Positions 8,801 to 17,870 of a stretch of 19,738 nt of DNA are shown one piece after another (positions within the stretch are counted from its first letter, which is position 1; the number at the start of each line of letters is the position of its first letter). This DNA is from Terramyces sp. JEL0728 (Eukaryota; Chytridiomycota; Chytridiomycetes; Rhizophydiales; Terramycetaceae). Under the pieces are notes generated by a model. It was not told the DNA's origin and did not search any database. It worked only from the letters and a program-made list of their open reading frames with translations. A program made the translations under genes and the position numbers. The stretch is taken from positions 1 to 19,738 of the forward strand of contig JADIIU010000185.1 in assembly GCA_027603945.1 (NCBI GenBank), in the 5' to 3' direction.

Positions 8801-11800
8801 TTCAAAGTCCAGTTTAAACCAACCAAAGCAAAAGAAGTGCGACAATTATTTAGATTTTATCAACAAGAACGCTATGAAGACTTTAATGTCTTTGGATTAG
8901 CTGCGTCGCCGTCCTTGCATGTCTCGGATCGCACTTCAAACCAAATAGTCAAGGCTGGCGAAACTCCTGATATACATATAGGAGTGCATCCGGTAAAAAG
9001 CACTCACAAGTATATGCTAGACCTTGTAAATGATGGGCCATTTGGAATTGACTATCTGCTGCAACCGATGGGCTCGGTAGAATACGAAATTTTTCCTTTG
9101 AGAGGTTTTATCGAAGCACATCAGACAACCCCGATCAGCATTATATTCCAACCTACCTCTGAAAGCAAATTCCACTCGACTTTAAAAGTCATTTGGGAAG
9201 ACGAACCAATTGTGGCAAACATTTTTGGGGATGGTGGAATTGGACGGCTGGATGTAACCTTCTTGGAAGAGAAAGATATCTTGCTCAAAAGTTTGGACTT
9301 TGGCATGGCCCCATTTAATTCTCCTTGCAAAAAGAGGTTTTACTTGATGAATAATGGAATGGTAGGAGTATCCACAACCATTCTAGTTGAAAATGAAGAT
9401 TACGCAATTTCACAGTTAGGTGAAGTTATTAATTCGAATGAAATGGACAAGTCCAAAGTCATGCCCAAGGATATATTCTCGACGTGGTACAACAACTTGA
9501 AGATTGTCCTTCCCGCTGGAAAGGCTGTTCAGATAGGAGCACGATTCTTGCCAAGAAGCTCAATCACTTCGGTGGGAGATATTACAATTCGGTCTGACAG
9601 CGGTAACTTTACTATCCCTTTGAAAGGGAAAGGTGGGACCATTTCGCTTACCCATCGTGGAGATCTTGATTTTGGGGATGTTTCCTGCAATTATACATAC
9701 ACGAGAAAAATCACTATACTAAACGGAGGGTCAATTGCCTCAAACCTGTCACTAGCTTGGTTAGTGGTTGGATATGCGAGTGATATACCTGAATCTCATG
9801 TAAATCTTGCAGAAAACTACTCGTTCTTGGATCCAAGATCCCAGTGGGCGAGACAACAATTGTTTGCGGAAAAAGAAATAGGTGATGTTAAGCAGCTGGA
9901 CGCAAAGCTGGCAGCGAAAGAGTATTGGAGATTAATTGTGCTGATGGTTCGAAAGTCAGAAGTAAAAGAGGCAGCAATCCTCAACACTTTGGACGGTGCA
10001 GCAGTTCCCGCTGGTCTTGCGAAACGAACAATTAACACCACCAACGGATCTCATTTCAAAAGAAAACAAATGTTTTACTATCTGATTACAAACACAGTAC
10101 TTTCGAGCCAGTCTTCCTCGCAAGTAAGGCCGTTTATCAAAATTAGCCCAGCATCTACATTTTTGCCCAGTTACGGGGAGGTTACTTTTACGGTTGAATT
10201 AAACCTAGCCAGCGAAGATACATTTTTAGCAACTTTAATAGTAAAATCAGACATTATCAATACTTCAAAATACGAGATCCCGCTTACTGCTACTCCAAAA
10301 ATGGTTTCCATCTTTTGTAACGACACGAGAATGCTGAATTTCTACAGACAGCCGCTAGGAGAGACAGAAGTTATGACAAGAAAGTTCACCAATGTCGGTC
10401 ACAAGGAAGTGCCGTTCAAGTTTATAAATCCAAGCAACAGCTTGACTATTGCACCTTCAAAAGGAGTTTTGAGGATTGGGCAGACGATTGAAGTGCTATT
10501 CTCTTTTAAACCTACAGATGAATCAACTCACCAAGGAGATGTTGTATTCGAACCAAACTTTTCTCACCCTATCCGATTGAAAATGTTTGGAGGTGGCGGG
10601 TATGCTATCGCATCATTGGCAAGATACAGAAGATTTGATTTTGGACATTGTATGATAGGAAAGGACACAGTCTCCAACTTGCCTGTGGTCAATGAAGGCA
10701 ATGCTATTTTGCATCTGACAAAGTTTGAGCTTCAAGAAACCGACACCTTCTTCAGAGGCAAAGACTGGCCAACAGGCAGAATTTCACTGTTCCCTGGAAA
10801 AAGCTACAACCTGCCCCTCGTTTTTAATCCCCATGAAGAAAATCCAGTCCCCGGACACCTTGTAATCGGAACGAATACAGACATTTACGAAATCGAACTG
10901 ATTGGATTGGGGAGAGAAGCTGTACTAATTGTTTCAAAGATTGCGCTAGAATTTTCAGAATGTTTGATTGGAAATTCATACGAACAAAAGTTGGGCTTAA
11001 AGAATATTGGGGACGTCAATTATCCTGTTACCTTTCACCTTGAAAAAGAATTTCCTGACTTGTCGATCCATCCGTCAAATTTAACAATTAATCCATTCAG
11101 TGAAAATTTCGCTGTGATTCACTACAGCCCATCCCATCAAACGAAATCCACGATAGTGATGACAATCTCGTCCCCTTATAGTGTGCACAAAGTACCGGTT
11201 ATGCTTCATTCTGGCACTGCCATGTTGGAATTCAACTCAAATGAGTTGGACTTTGGCATGTTTGAACGTACAACAACCCCTTCAATCACTTTGACAATGA
11301 GAAACACCGGGACAGTGAAAACGTCCTTCCTGCTTAAAGATTTGCTGAAACCCCCAATATTTAGTATTGATCCAGTAAAAGGCTTACTTCACCCAAAGAA
11401 AACAGTAGATATCAAAATTTCGCATATCCGGCATCAAGTATCACAGTTTGATGAAAAAATTTCTGTTAAAACAGACTTGGTGGACAAACTATATTTGATT
11501 AAACTTCGAGGTCAGTGCGAAGAAACCGTTCTTCACCCTGATGAGTTTTCCATGTTGAACCTCGGTGTTTGCCCTGTATTGGAACCAACTACCAAGCCTT
11601 TGTATTTCAAAAACTATGGCAAATTCCCGCTTCAATTCCAGGTACAAAGTGCATATCCTCTTAAAGTATCTCCTAACGAAGGTGTGGTAAATGGCGAGGA
11701 TACAGGTGTTGTATATGTTACTTGGAGTCCTTCTGGCGGATACGAACTAAGAACACAGTTGCTGCTATCTACAAATATCGGCAAATTCCAAGTACTGGTG

Positions 11801-13963
11801 AGAGGAAAATCGTTATTCCCAGAAATTCATGTTTCCAGCTTATACGTGGATTTTGGAATTTGCGCGCTTGGTTACTCGTATCACCATTCATTTTACATTG
11901 AAAATAGAGGGAAGGTAAAGTTACATTTCAACATTCCTGTCTGCAAAGAAAGCAGTTATGTAACCTCAATTTCGCACGGTGCTTTAGATCCTAGGGAAAC
12001 AGTTACCGTAAATCTACTATTTTCCCCAAGGGCTCTTGGAAAACTGACTGGGAGCTTGATTGTGGATTGCAAAGGCATTCACTACAAAGAAATAGTTTTG
12101 GTTGGAATGGGTGGAAATATGGTGGTGGATATTCTTCCAAAAGTTTTAGATTTAGGTATCTTGACATAACATTAGAGAGATGTCCTTTTGGTTTAACTGT
12201 GTACGACACTGTCAAGATCAGAAATACCGGCGATGTGAACTTGGCCGTTGACTTTTCGTCAACTGTACAAAATCAAGGATCATGCTACGTAGTAATTCCA
12301 GAACCGTTGTACGTAGAGGCTCGAACGGTAGTTTCGGTTTCAGTAGGATTTATTGTGAATGCGGTTGATAGATTTTACGCCAAGTTATCTATTCGCACGA
12401 AAGAGCAAACTTATATAATCCCCGTCACTGGAATTGGGATAAAGATTTCTTTATCGCAAACGAGCAAGGAAATTTTAGCCAGGGAAACATTTCGAATTGT
12501 AATTTTTATTAACAAAGCTTGGACCCTTGGATCCATACTATATAGAGCCACCTTACGAACCGATTGAGTTTGCAGCACAGCAATTAAGGGCAATTTACAT
12601 CAAGTCAATCGAACTCTATGAACAATTCCAGCTAATTTTTGCACAAGGAATAGATTTACAGGCAACAGAGAAAGACCCAAGAAAGTTAGAGTTTCAGTCG
12701 ATGAAGAGAATTTACTTTGGCAACGAAGTAAATATGAAAGGAACCACAAAGGAATTTAGACGAATAGTATCCAAATACGACGGATCTGCGGATTCAATGG
12801 GGTCAAGGAGTGGGCGATCGTTCACAAAGAAGGGTTCAGCCTCAATTCATAGTTCAATTGACCAATCGAGTATTTTGCACGAACCAGGAGCAGATAACGA
12901 CCAAACTATAGAAGGCAAAGAAAATCCAGACATCAATACCGGGCTGGATCTACACGCTGGAGATGTAACATCAAGTGCAGCTCCTGAAAAGGATCCTTTG
13001 AATTCAGAAAAAGCTGGGAAAGATGAAACAGTTGCTAGTCGTGGGTCTGAAGGTCAAGCTGAATTGAGTGTCATACCAGAAGGTGCGGAGCATGGTGAAC
13101 AAGCTGCAACTGTAATTCCAGATCCTGTAGCACAAATCCGAGAAGAGATGCAGACAGAACAGCAGGAAGAGCATAACGAAGAGGAGATAGTTGTACAGAT
13201 TGATCAACTGAATAATCCACCTATTTCTGAAGAGGGAACTGGTATTGCTGTTACTTCTGAAGGTAGTGTTATACCACCTGAAAGTCACGAATCAATAGCA
13301 AACGCAGCTTTGGACACAGCTGTGCTGGAAAGCATAAACAAAATGCCGTTGAGCGAGCAAGGTGAGAAAATAATGCCGACGTCTACTCAGCAGCTTACTG
13401 GGGATATTGGAATTCAAATGGACGATGCAGAACCAGACATAACAAACACCGTAGAAGGGATCCAGCACCTCCACTCCAAGGTAAAGAATGCTTATGATCC
13501 ATTCAAGCCAATTAACTTTTCCGAAATCAGAGAGCTTTCAAATCAATTCATGCAGCTCAAAACATTTGAACCAGAGAAAGAGATAGTGCCAGACGATCCT
13601 GTCATTGACGAGATAATTGAGGTTGGAAGATTGGAAATCAAAAACATGAATTTGGATCCAATATTGGAATATCAACAATCATTTGATCCAATCGATATCG
13701 GGTTTTTGCTTAACAGACCACCGCCTTTCAAGAAAGACAAAGAAGCTGATGTAAGTAAAATTAATCTCAGGTTGGACAAAATCTTGGAAAGAATTCTGAT
13801 TCTCGTAAGGCTTATCTCAGTGCATTCCCACCATTAAAAAGATCAAACAGGAATGCTCGTTCCAATCCTTTCTCTGAAAACAAAAAAGGAATGAACTATG
13901 GCGAAGGAGTGCGACTATACGCGAGGTAAGCCATCCATTAAATCTAGCTACAACAACTACTGA
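2840..13963 (+). CDS. giant ASH/MSP-repeat axonemal protein, HYDIN-like
   Basis: Predicted 3,646-residue structural protein of motile cilia, probably central-pair associated. Exons: 2840-2893, 2915-3112, 3133-3913, 3934-4279, 4299-7047, 7070-12155, 12176-12498, 12518-13750, 13771-13925, 13948-13963. The first ~330 residues are helical and armadillo-like. From about residue 350 to 3180 runs a long series of ASH (ASPM-SPD2-Hydin) beta-sandwich repeats. At least 15 are marked by the strand motif xLDFG..xxG, for example SKKFDFGV, PASLDFGVLRVG, KVVDFGTA, KLNFGVMA, DLDFGDVS, RRFDFGHCMIG, NELDFGMF and YVDFGICALG. A low-complexity Glu/Ser/Thr-rich region (about 3260-3500) precedes a short basic C-terminus. 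ASH giants include HYDIN, CFAP47, CFAP65, CFAP74 and DLEC1; I cannot say which is the ortholog. If the last intron is not used, the protein ends at 13929 after 3,642 residues. All nine introns are 19-22 nt. Confidence 0.85.
2894..2914 (+). other. 21-nt intron 1 of the ASH-protein gene
   Basis: Starts gtaccag, branch motif ATAAC (A at nucleotide 15), ends tctag. It contains an in-frame TAA, so although its length is a multiple of three it must be removed. Splicing joins LLNDT to TFTKSFLYKEKW. Confidence 0.88.
3113..3132 (+). other. 20-nt intron 2 of the ASH-protein gene
   Basis: gtacaaaccactaacagtag. Branch CTAAC with A at 14. Two acceptors exist: CAG at 17 nt would leave an immediate TAG stop, so the TAG acceptor at 20 nt must be used. 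It joins AANEE to TGMGKNAAATCLAF. Confidence 0.88.
3914..3933 (+). other. 20-nt intron 3 of the ASH-protein gene, GTT donor
   Basis: gttgcacttagctaacccag. One of two introns here with GTT rather than GTA. Branch CTAAC with A at 15. Joins DKYVTE to VPEEFVGEIDP in phase. Confidence 0.82.
4280..4298 (+). other. 19-nt intron 4 of the ASH-protein gene
   Basis: gtaaacgatgttgattcag. Branch TTGAT with A at 14. Joins FPLER to YTLNGYNLPAIQ across a split Arg codon. Confidence 0.87.
7048..7069 (+). other. 22-nt intron 5 of the ASH-protein gene
   Basis: Starts gtaagcg, branch TTAAT (A at 16), ends tgtag. Removal opens 43 codons (GSFSIPISLGVQGYRKEVST...LSSKKFDFG), joining the two largest exons and completing an ASH repeat. 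Confidence 0.9.
12156..12175 (+). other. 20-nt intron 6 of the ASH-protein gene
   Basis: gtatcttgacataacattag. Branch ATAAC with A at 14. Joins PKVLDL to ERCPFGLTVYDTVKIRNTG, completing an ASH motif. Confidence 0.9.
12499..12517 (+). other. 19-nt intron 7 of the ASH-protein gene
   Basis: gtaatttttattaacaaag. Branch TTAAC with A at 14, AAAG end as in PHS1. Joins ARETFRI to LGPLDPYYIEPPYEPIEF. Confidence 0.9.
13751..13770 (+). other. 20-nt intron 8 of the ASH-protein gene
   Basis: gtaagtaaaattaatctcag. Branch TTAAT with A at 14. Joins KEAD to VGQNLGKNSDSRKAYL. Unspliced, the frame also stays open for 22 further codons, so support rests on the intron consensus and on the longer, basic C-terminal extension. 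Confidence 0.8.
13926..13947 (+). other. 22-nt intron 9 of the ASH-protein gene, before a 16-nt last coding exon
   Basis: Starts gtaagcc, branch-like TTAAA (A at 16), ends tctag. If spliced, the protein ends GVRLYASYNNY at 13963; if not, a TAA within the donor ends it GVRLYAR at 13929. The consensus match favours splicing, but there is no homology check. Confidence 0.6.
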
Positions 13964-13972
13964 CCCATGTGA

Positions 13973-13978
13973 AATAAA
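13973..13978 (+). terminator. polyadenylation signal AATAAA, ASH-protein gene
   Basis: The hexamer starts 10 bases past the TGA at 13961-13963, inside a 40-bp gap to the convergent QCR7 stop codon. Confidence 0.6.
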
Positions 13979-13995
13979 CAGTTTGAATAATCCAA

Positions 13996-14001
13996 TTTAT
14001 T
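13996..14001 (-). terminator. polyadenylation signal AATAAA for QCR7
   Basis: The minus-strand AATAAA begins 3 bases past the QCR7 stop codon. It lies only 17 bp from the facing plus-strand hexamer, so the two transcripts almost certainly overlap at their 3' ends. Confidence 0.6.
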
Positions 14002-14003
14002 TT

Positions 14004-14419
14004 TTAAGAGCTCTTGTTGCGAGCTAAAAGAGCTTGTGGGATTGAAGTCAAGTTTTCAAAGTTGAATTTAGTTTCGCTTTCCGCTTCGACTCTGGCTAAA
14101 ACTGGTTGGAGATAAGGTACATCCTAGAATTAATAGTTTTTACTTGAGCAGCTGTTGTCCATTCATTGCTTGGTAAGGTGGTCTTTTTCAATGATAACGA
14201 AAGTGCTCTTCTCATTCTGTATAATCTTTCAGCTTGTTGTTGTGGAGTAAGACGGCGGATGGCTTCCTGTACAATTTCGTTTTCTTCTGGAATCAAATCA
14301 TCGCTGAATAATCCTTCGGTTCTGTAAACTGCGAAACCGGCTTGGAGTTTATCGAGTGAAGTAAATGCGCTTGATTTTTTTAATGCGCGAATTGATTTAA
14401 GTGCGTTGACAATTCCCAT
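14004..14419 (-). CDS. QCR7: cytochrome bc1 complex subunit 7 (QCR7/UQCRB)
   Basis: Nuclear-encoded small subunit of mitochondrial respiratory complex III, sitting on the matrix side against cytochrome b. Exons 14419-14144 and 14123-14004 encode 131 residues, close to yeast QCR7 (127). The family core is clear: YRTEGLFSDDLIPEENEIVQEAIRRLTPQQQAERLYRMRRALSLSLKKTTLPSNEWTTAAQ, then DVPYLQPVLARVEAE after splicing. The last block matches the conserved DVPYL segment and is absent unless the 20-nt intron is removed. The start at 14419 (MGIVNALKSIRAL) is chosen over an upstream frame extension with no family similarity. It is convergent with the ASH gene (40 bp between stops) and lies 160 bp downstream of PKC1 on the same strand. 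Confidence 0.95.
14124..14143 (-). other. 20-nt intron of QCR7
   Basis: gtaaaaactattaattctag. Branch TTAAT with A at 14. Joins TTAAQ to DVPYLQPV, restoring the family C-terminal block. Confidence 0.94.
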
Positions 14420-14564
14420 TCTGATGAGCGATTGAAAAAAACAAAACTGGAAATCGAGCCTGAGCAAGCCGATAGTTTGACAACCTCCAATGACTATTGC
14501 ATAACTAACGGGATATTCTGCGGGTGATGCCCCTTTATATCAGCTTAATAGAAATATTGAACAG

Positions 14565-14570
14565 TTTATT
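14565..14570 (-). terminator. polyadenylation signal AATAAA for PKC1
   Basis: The minus-strand hexamer begins 9 bases past the PKC1 TGA stop codon. The 160 bp at 14420-14579 must hold both the PKC1 3' end and the QCR7 promoter. Confidence 0.55.
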
Positions 14571-14579
14571 GAAATAATA

Positions 14580-17551
14580 TCATTGCGGCGGAACCATAAC
14601 TGCAGCTCGAGACACTTTTGCCCAGTCACTAACAAATGTGAATCCTCTAAATTCTTCTTGATTTGCGTTGGATAATACAGAATGAACAGGCGTTAATACT
14701 GGCACTTCGCTGGTAAATTCTTCGTCAAAGTTTGATAAATCAGTAGGAGAGGTCTATGTTAAAACTTTATACGATTTTTGGCAGGTAAGGCGGAGGGATT
14801 TTCAAATTGTAGACATCGTTCCAATTGATTCCTTTGAAATAAGGATGTGCCTTAATTTCGTCTGCATCGGTAGGACCACCTCCTAATCGTTTGGCTGCAT
14901 CCTTATTCAGCAACCTTTGAATAACATCGACTGTGGCTCTATCGAGAGATTCAGGGAACATTGGTGGGTTTCTCAAAATCGCCTGGAAGATTCGCTCTTC
15001 AGAATCACCAGAGAACGGCGCCTGCTGTAAATCAAGATATACCTTTCCAAGTACCATTTCGTAAATCAATACACCAAAGGACCACCAATCAACTGCTCTG
15101 CCGTACGGTTTTTCAGCAAGAATTTCAGGAGCCATAAATTCTGGTGTTCCGCAAAAAGTGTTTGTAGTCGATCCATAAACCATGCTTTCCTTGCAAAGAC
15201 CGTAATCGGCAATCTTGACGTGGCCATCTAGAGTCAACAAGATATTGTCAAGTTTCAGATCACTAGTATGATAGATCAATTACCGATATAGAATTTTGTT
15301 TTGGTGCCAATATTCAAGCGCTAATAGAACTTCACATGCGTAGTATTTAGCTTGTGCTTGAGTGAATTTGGAGTGTTGAATATGCCACATCAAATCACCT
15401 CCAGATACATACTCCATTACAAAGTACAACCTTGATTCTGTTTGGAAGCAAGAATGCAAATTAACAAGGAACGGATGCTTGCCTTTTGTTGCAATTTGGA
15501 AACACCGTTTTTCTGATTTGGTACTCTCGACTTCGTCGTGTTCCAGGATAAATTCTTTTTTCAAAACCTTAATTCCGTAATAACTGTTTGTAAACTTTTC
15601 TTGCGCAAGCATGACCTGATGTTAACAATGGGTACTTTTCCAAAATTTCCTTTTCCTAGAACGGCCAAAAAGGTGAAATCGTCCAAACCAACTCCTTTGC
15701 TTCCGTGTCTAAAGAACATTAAACTTTCTTGACGATCGTTTCTAGTCAAATTCTTTAATTGCTTTGCTTGGCTTTGATCTGGCATTGTGGACAGCCTGTT
15801 CAACTCCTTCTTGCTCTGGAACGACTGCAAACTCGGTAGTCCATGTTTTCTTTCCCCGCTGACATTATCCAGCGAAGCGTGTAGCGATGATGTGGAAGCA
15901 GACGTATCAGCAGGCCCAGATTTTTGAAAGCTTCGTAATTCAGACATCAGCTTCGGCGGTAATCCACACAACTCTGGAATATAAAGCTTGCACGATTCAT
16001 GGCAGGTTAGTGAGCATTCCGTGCATTTTAAATAGCTATTCTTGCCAAGTGGAAGCATTTTTCCACAATGGCAACACCAATTGACAGCCCTGCTGGCGTA
16101 GATAGAGAATCTATGCGGTATCTTGTGCTTTACTTCGACTTCATTTTCATCCTACACGTTATATCTACGTACCTTGTCAAGTTCTGACTTTGCAATACAT
16201 TTACATACAACGTTATCTACACACCTGCGATGGCAAATAAAATCACAAGCTTTGGTTAATAATATTTACTTTGACAATTTAATCCCTGTCCGCTAACTAA
16301 AAATTCATGACATATGGCACATTTCAATACCTGGTACGAATTAATTCCAACAAACTTATGGCCCCTTCTGTTTGTGAATTTTTGAACAGCTTTTTGACGA
16401 ATTAGTTGTTCGTTGCCTTTCTTTTTCGGCTTTTCAGGAGCTGCGTTAATTCAAAATACTAAATGTCATCTGAAGGTGAATCTTTCCACCAGGTAATAGA
16501 TTCAGCCATACATCGGTGCCCTTTCCATCTTCAGAAGGGTTAATTTGAAGATCTTCCAAGTAGTCGTAAATCTTGAACCATATTAGCCCGAGAATTCCAG
16601 AGTCTTGTTCATGCACAGCAATTTCAACCTCGTGACCCTTTTCAAACGACATGTACAGCGCTTCATTCCATGTGCCTCTGCTGTTTCTAGTTTTTGATTT
16701 GGTAGAGTTATCCACAGATACTGTAACAAACAAATCCGATTTAGAGAATTTTTTCCCGGTCAGCCCAATGGCAGAAATCACAGTAATAGTCAGCTTACCG
16801 CTATTTGGCCGCTTGATGTTTGGTGAATTGTCTTGTTAGTGTCTTGCTACCTTTTTCTTCAAATATATTGACGCTCTGATAAGCTAGTAACGATCTCTGT
16901 AAAATAAAGATTTTCCCCATGCAATCTTGAGATTTGGATTTCAAATCTAGTGTAATTTTTTCATTTGTCGTCTCAACTTCAGCCCTAGCATGCAGCATCT
17001 TGTCAGTTCCTTCTTTGACTCTTTGCTCCACTTCTAGTCTATGCTGAATTTCCGCATACATGTATTTTACTTTATCTCTAGTAATGCTGGTATCACTGCG
17101 TATATAGCCTAAGATTAAAATTGATAACCAAATCGCGAAATCGGCGGAATGCCTGGGTCGCCTTCGAACACTTCGCTGAGACTAGTAGCTGAGTGCGAAC
17201 GAGATTTTAAAGTAAACCGCTGTAATAATCCTCCAAGATTTGAAGTCTTTCTCCTTGTAATCTTTCTAGCTTCCAATTTCGGCGCAGTTGGCCCTGGGAT
17301 ATATTCCTTCTCAATCTCCATTCCGGTGGTTTCTAATCGTAGTTTTTGCAATTCGTACATTTCCAATTGCAAGAAATTCAACCTTCTGGTTGTTTCGGTT
17401 ACGTTATGCTCACAACTGTCAATTGCCTCCTGTTCTTTAAGTCTAGTCAGCATGTACTCGGCTCCTTGTTTACACTTCTTCTCCACTTCAATTTTTGATT
17501 TCAAGTCTGCAATCTTGTGCTCGAAATCCTTCTGTTAGAACACAGTACCAT
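14580..17551 (-). CDS. PKC1: fungal-type protein kinase C (PKC1)
   Basis: Ser/Thr kinase of the AGC group; in fungi it acts below Rho1 in cell-wall-integrity signalling. Eleven exons: 17551-17549, 17528-17129, 17108-16851, 16831-16460, 16440-16270, 16249-16173, 16151-15636, 15615-15284, 15262-15043, 15021-14773, 14753-14580; 923 residues. Order: HR1 coiled coils (~2-65 and ~140-210, Rho binding); C2 (~225-345); RQKAV pseudosubstrate-like stretch; two C1 zinc domains (~364-412, ~440-487) with all His/Cys ligands and the fungal IPHRF...NWCCHCG motif; kinase from ~586 with GKGNFGKV, Lys615, YRDLKLDN, ADYGLCK (DYG is normal in fungal Pkc1) and the activation loop [12 protein letters not shown]. 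The tail carries turn motif LTP and hydrophobic motif FRGFTF. Each zinc and kinase motif that spans an exon junction is complete only after splicing. The start is the first ATG in frame, abutting an intron. Confidence 0.95.
14754..14772 (-). other. 19-nt intron 10 of PKC1
   Basis: gtataaagttttaacatag. Branch TTAAC with A at 14. Without removal the kinase would stop after PPPYLPKI; splicing adds the AGC C-terminal tail with turn and hydrophobic motifs. Confidence 0.94.
15022..15042 (-). other. 21-nt (or 18-nt) stop-free intron 9 of PKC1, tandem acceptor
   Basis: Starts gtatatcttg and ends acagcag. It has no in-frame stop and its length is a multiple of three, so it is read through in translation as VYLDLQQ inserted in YEMVLGK-APFSGD. 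AGC kinases have no insertion there, and the 21-nt form gives the exact family length (GKAPF like GQAPF). Using the first CAG gives an 18-nt intron and one extra Gln. Confidence 0.88.
15263..15283 (-). other. 21-nt intron 8 of PKC1
   Basis: Starts gtaattgatc, ends atactag. It interrupts the catalytic loop: splicing a split Arg codon CG|T gives [13 protein letters not shown]. Its branch motif is atypical (TCATAC). Confidence 0.94.
15616..15635 (-). other. 20-nt intron 7 of PKC1
   Basis: gtacccattgttaacatcag. Branch TTAAC with A at 14. Removal completes the ATP-binding glycine loop [14 protein letters not shown]. Confidence 0.94.
16152..16172 (-). other. 21-nt intron 6 of PKC1
   Basis: Starts gtacgtag, branch ATAAC (A at 14), ends gtgtag, so its own acceptor TAG is an in-frame stop. 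Joins [11 protein letters not shown] to [15 protein letters not shown] between the two C1 domains. Confidence 0.92.
16250..16269 (-). other. 20-nt intron 5 of PKC1
   Basis: gtaaatattattaaccaaag. Branch TTAAC with A at 14. Splicing restores the zinc-binding [12 protein letters not shown] of the first C1 domain. Confidence 0.94.
16441..16459 (-). other. 19-nt intron 4 of PKC1
   Basis: gtattttgaattaacgcag. Branch TTAAC with A at 14. Joins the end of C2 (HLQMTF) to the pseudosubstrate-like region [19 protein letters not shown]. Confidence 0.92.
16832..16850 (-). other. 19-nt intron 3 of PKC1
   Basis: gtagcaagacactaacaag. Branch CTAAC with A at 15, the shortest branch-to-acceptor gap seen (4 nt). 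Joins IFEEK to [21 protein letters not shown], the start of C2. Confidence 0.92.
17109..17128 (-). other. 20-nt intron 2 of PKC1, GTT donor
   Basis: gttatcaattttaatcttag. Branch TTAAT with A at 14. Joins PPISRFG to [20 protein letters not shown], entering the second HR1 repeat. Confidence 0.9.
17529..17548 (-). other. 20-nt (or 17-nt) intron 1 of PKC1, directly after the start codon
   Basis: gtactgtgttctaacagaag. Branch CTAAC with A at 14. The donor follows the initiator ATG immediately. Acceptors CAG (17 nt) and AAG (20 nt) are in the same frame and differ by one Lys; 20 nt fits the size range of the other introns. Confidence 0.75.
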
Positions 17552-17870
17552 TCTGATTGAAATTAATAAAAGCGAGTCAAAGGTAAATTTTTTGAGGCTT
17601 GGCTGCGAGGAAAAGTAATAAAGGTGGAATAAGTCCGATCAGTTAGAAAGATGGAAATGGAAACCTTTTGCAAATAGCGAATACCGTTGGTGAAGGCAAT
17701 GTACTCTCTGATCGCATAATATTCGAAATTTCAAAAGCTAAACTTCAGGAGATTTCATATTATGGCGCCTAAGCTCACCGTTAGGGATTGGCATTCTCCA
17801 TAGAAAGCTCACAACAGATACTGTATTTTGAGCTGGGCTGCAAAAAATATTTTCAACAAAAAATAAAGAA
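17552..17870. other. 319-bp divergent intergenic region PKC1/BCP1 with unexplained open frames
   Basis: It must contain the PKC1 and BCP1 promoters. It is longer than most gaps here and holds two overlapping, protein-like open stretches: 17665-17730 on the minus strand (22 codons, ...AIREYIAFTNGIRYLQK, ending at a GT) and 17647-17769 on the plus strand (41 codons, no ATG). I recognise no family with confidence and cannot build a gene from either. Confidence 0.4.

Noticed and set aside
10922..10939. 18-nt gtactaattgtttcaaag as an in-frame intron
   Set aside because: The TAAT lies only a few bases from the donor, and the encoded VLIVSK begins a normal ASH repeat.
11666..11681. 16-nt gtatctcctaacgaag as an even shorter intron
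   Set aside because: Removal would shift the frame and destroy KVSPNEGVV, a typical ASH segment, although donor and CTAAC look convincing.
15043..15262. DYG instead of DFG in the kinase as a sign of a dead kinase
   Set aside because: ADYGLCK is the normal sequence in fungal Pkc1, and the catalytic Lys, the YRD Asp and the DYG Asp are all present.
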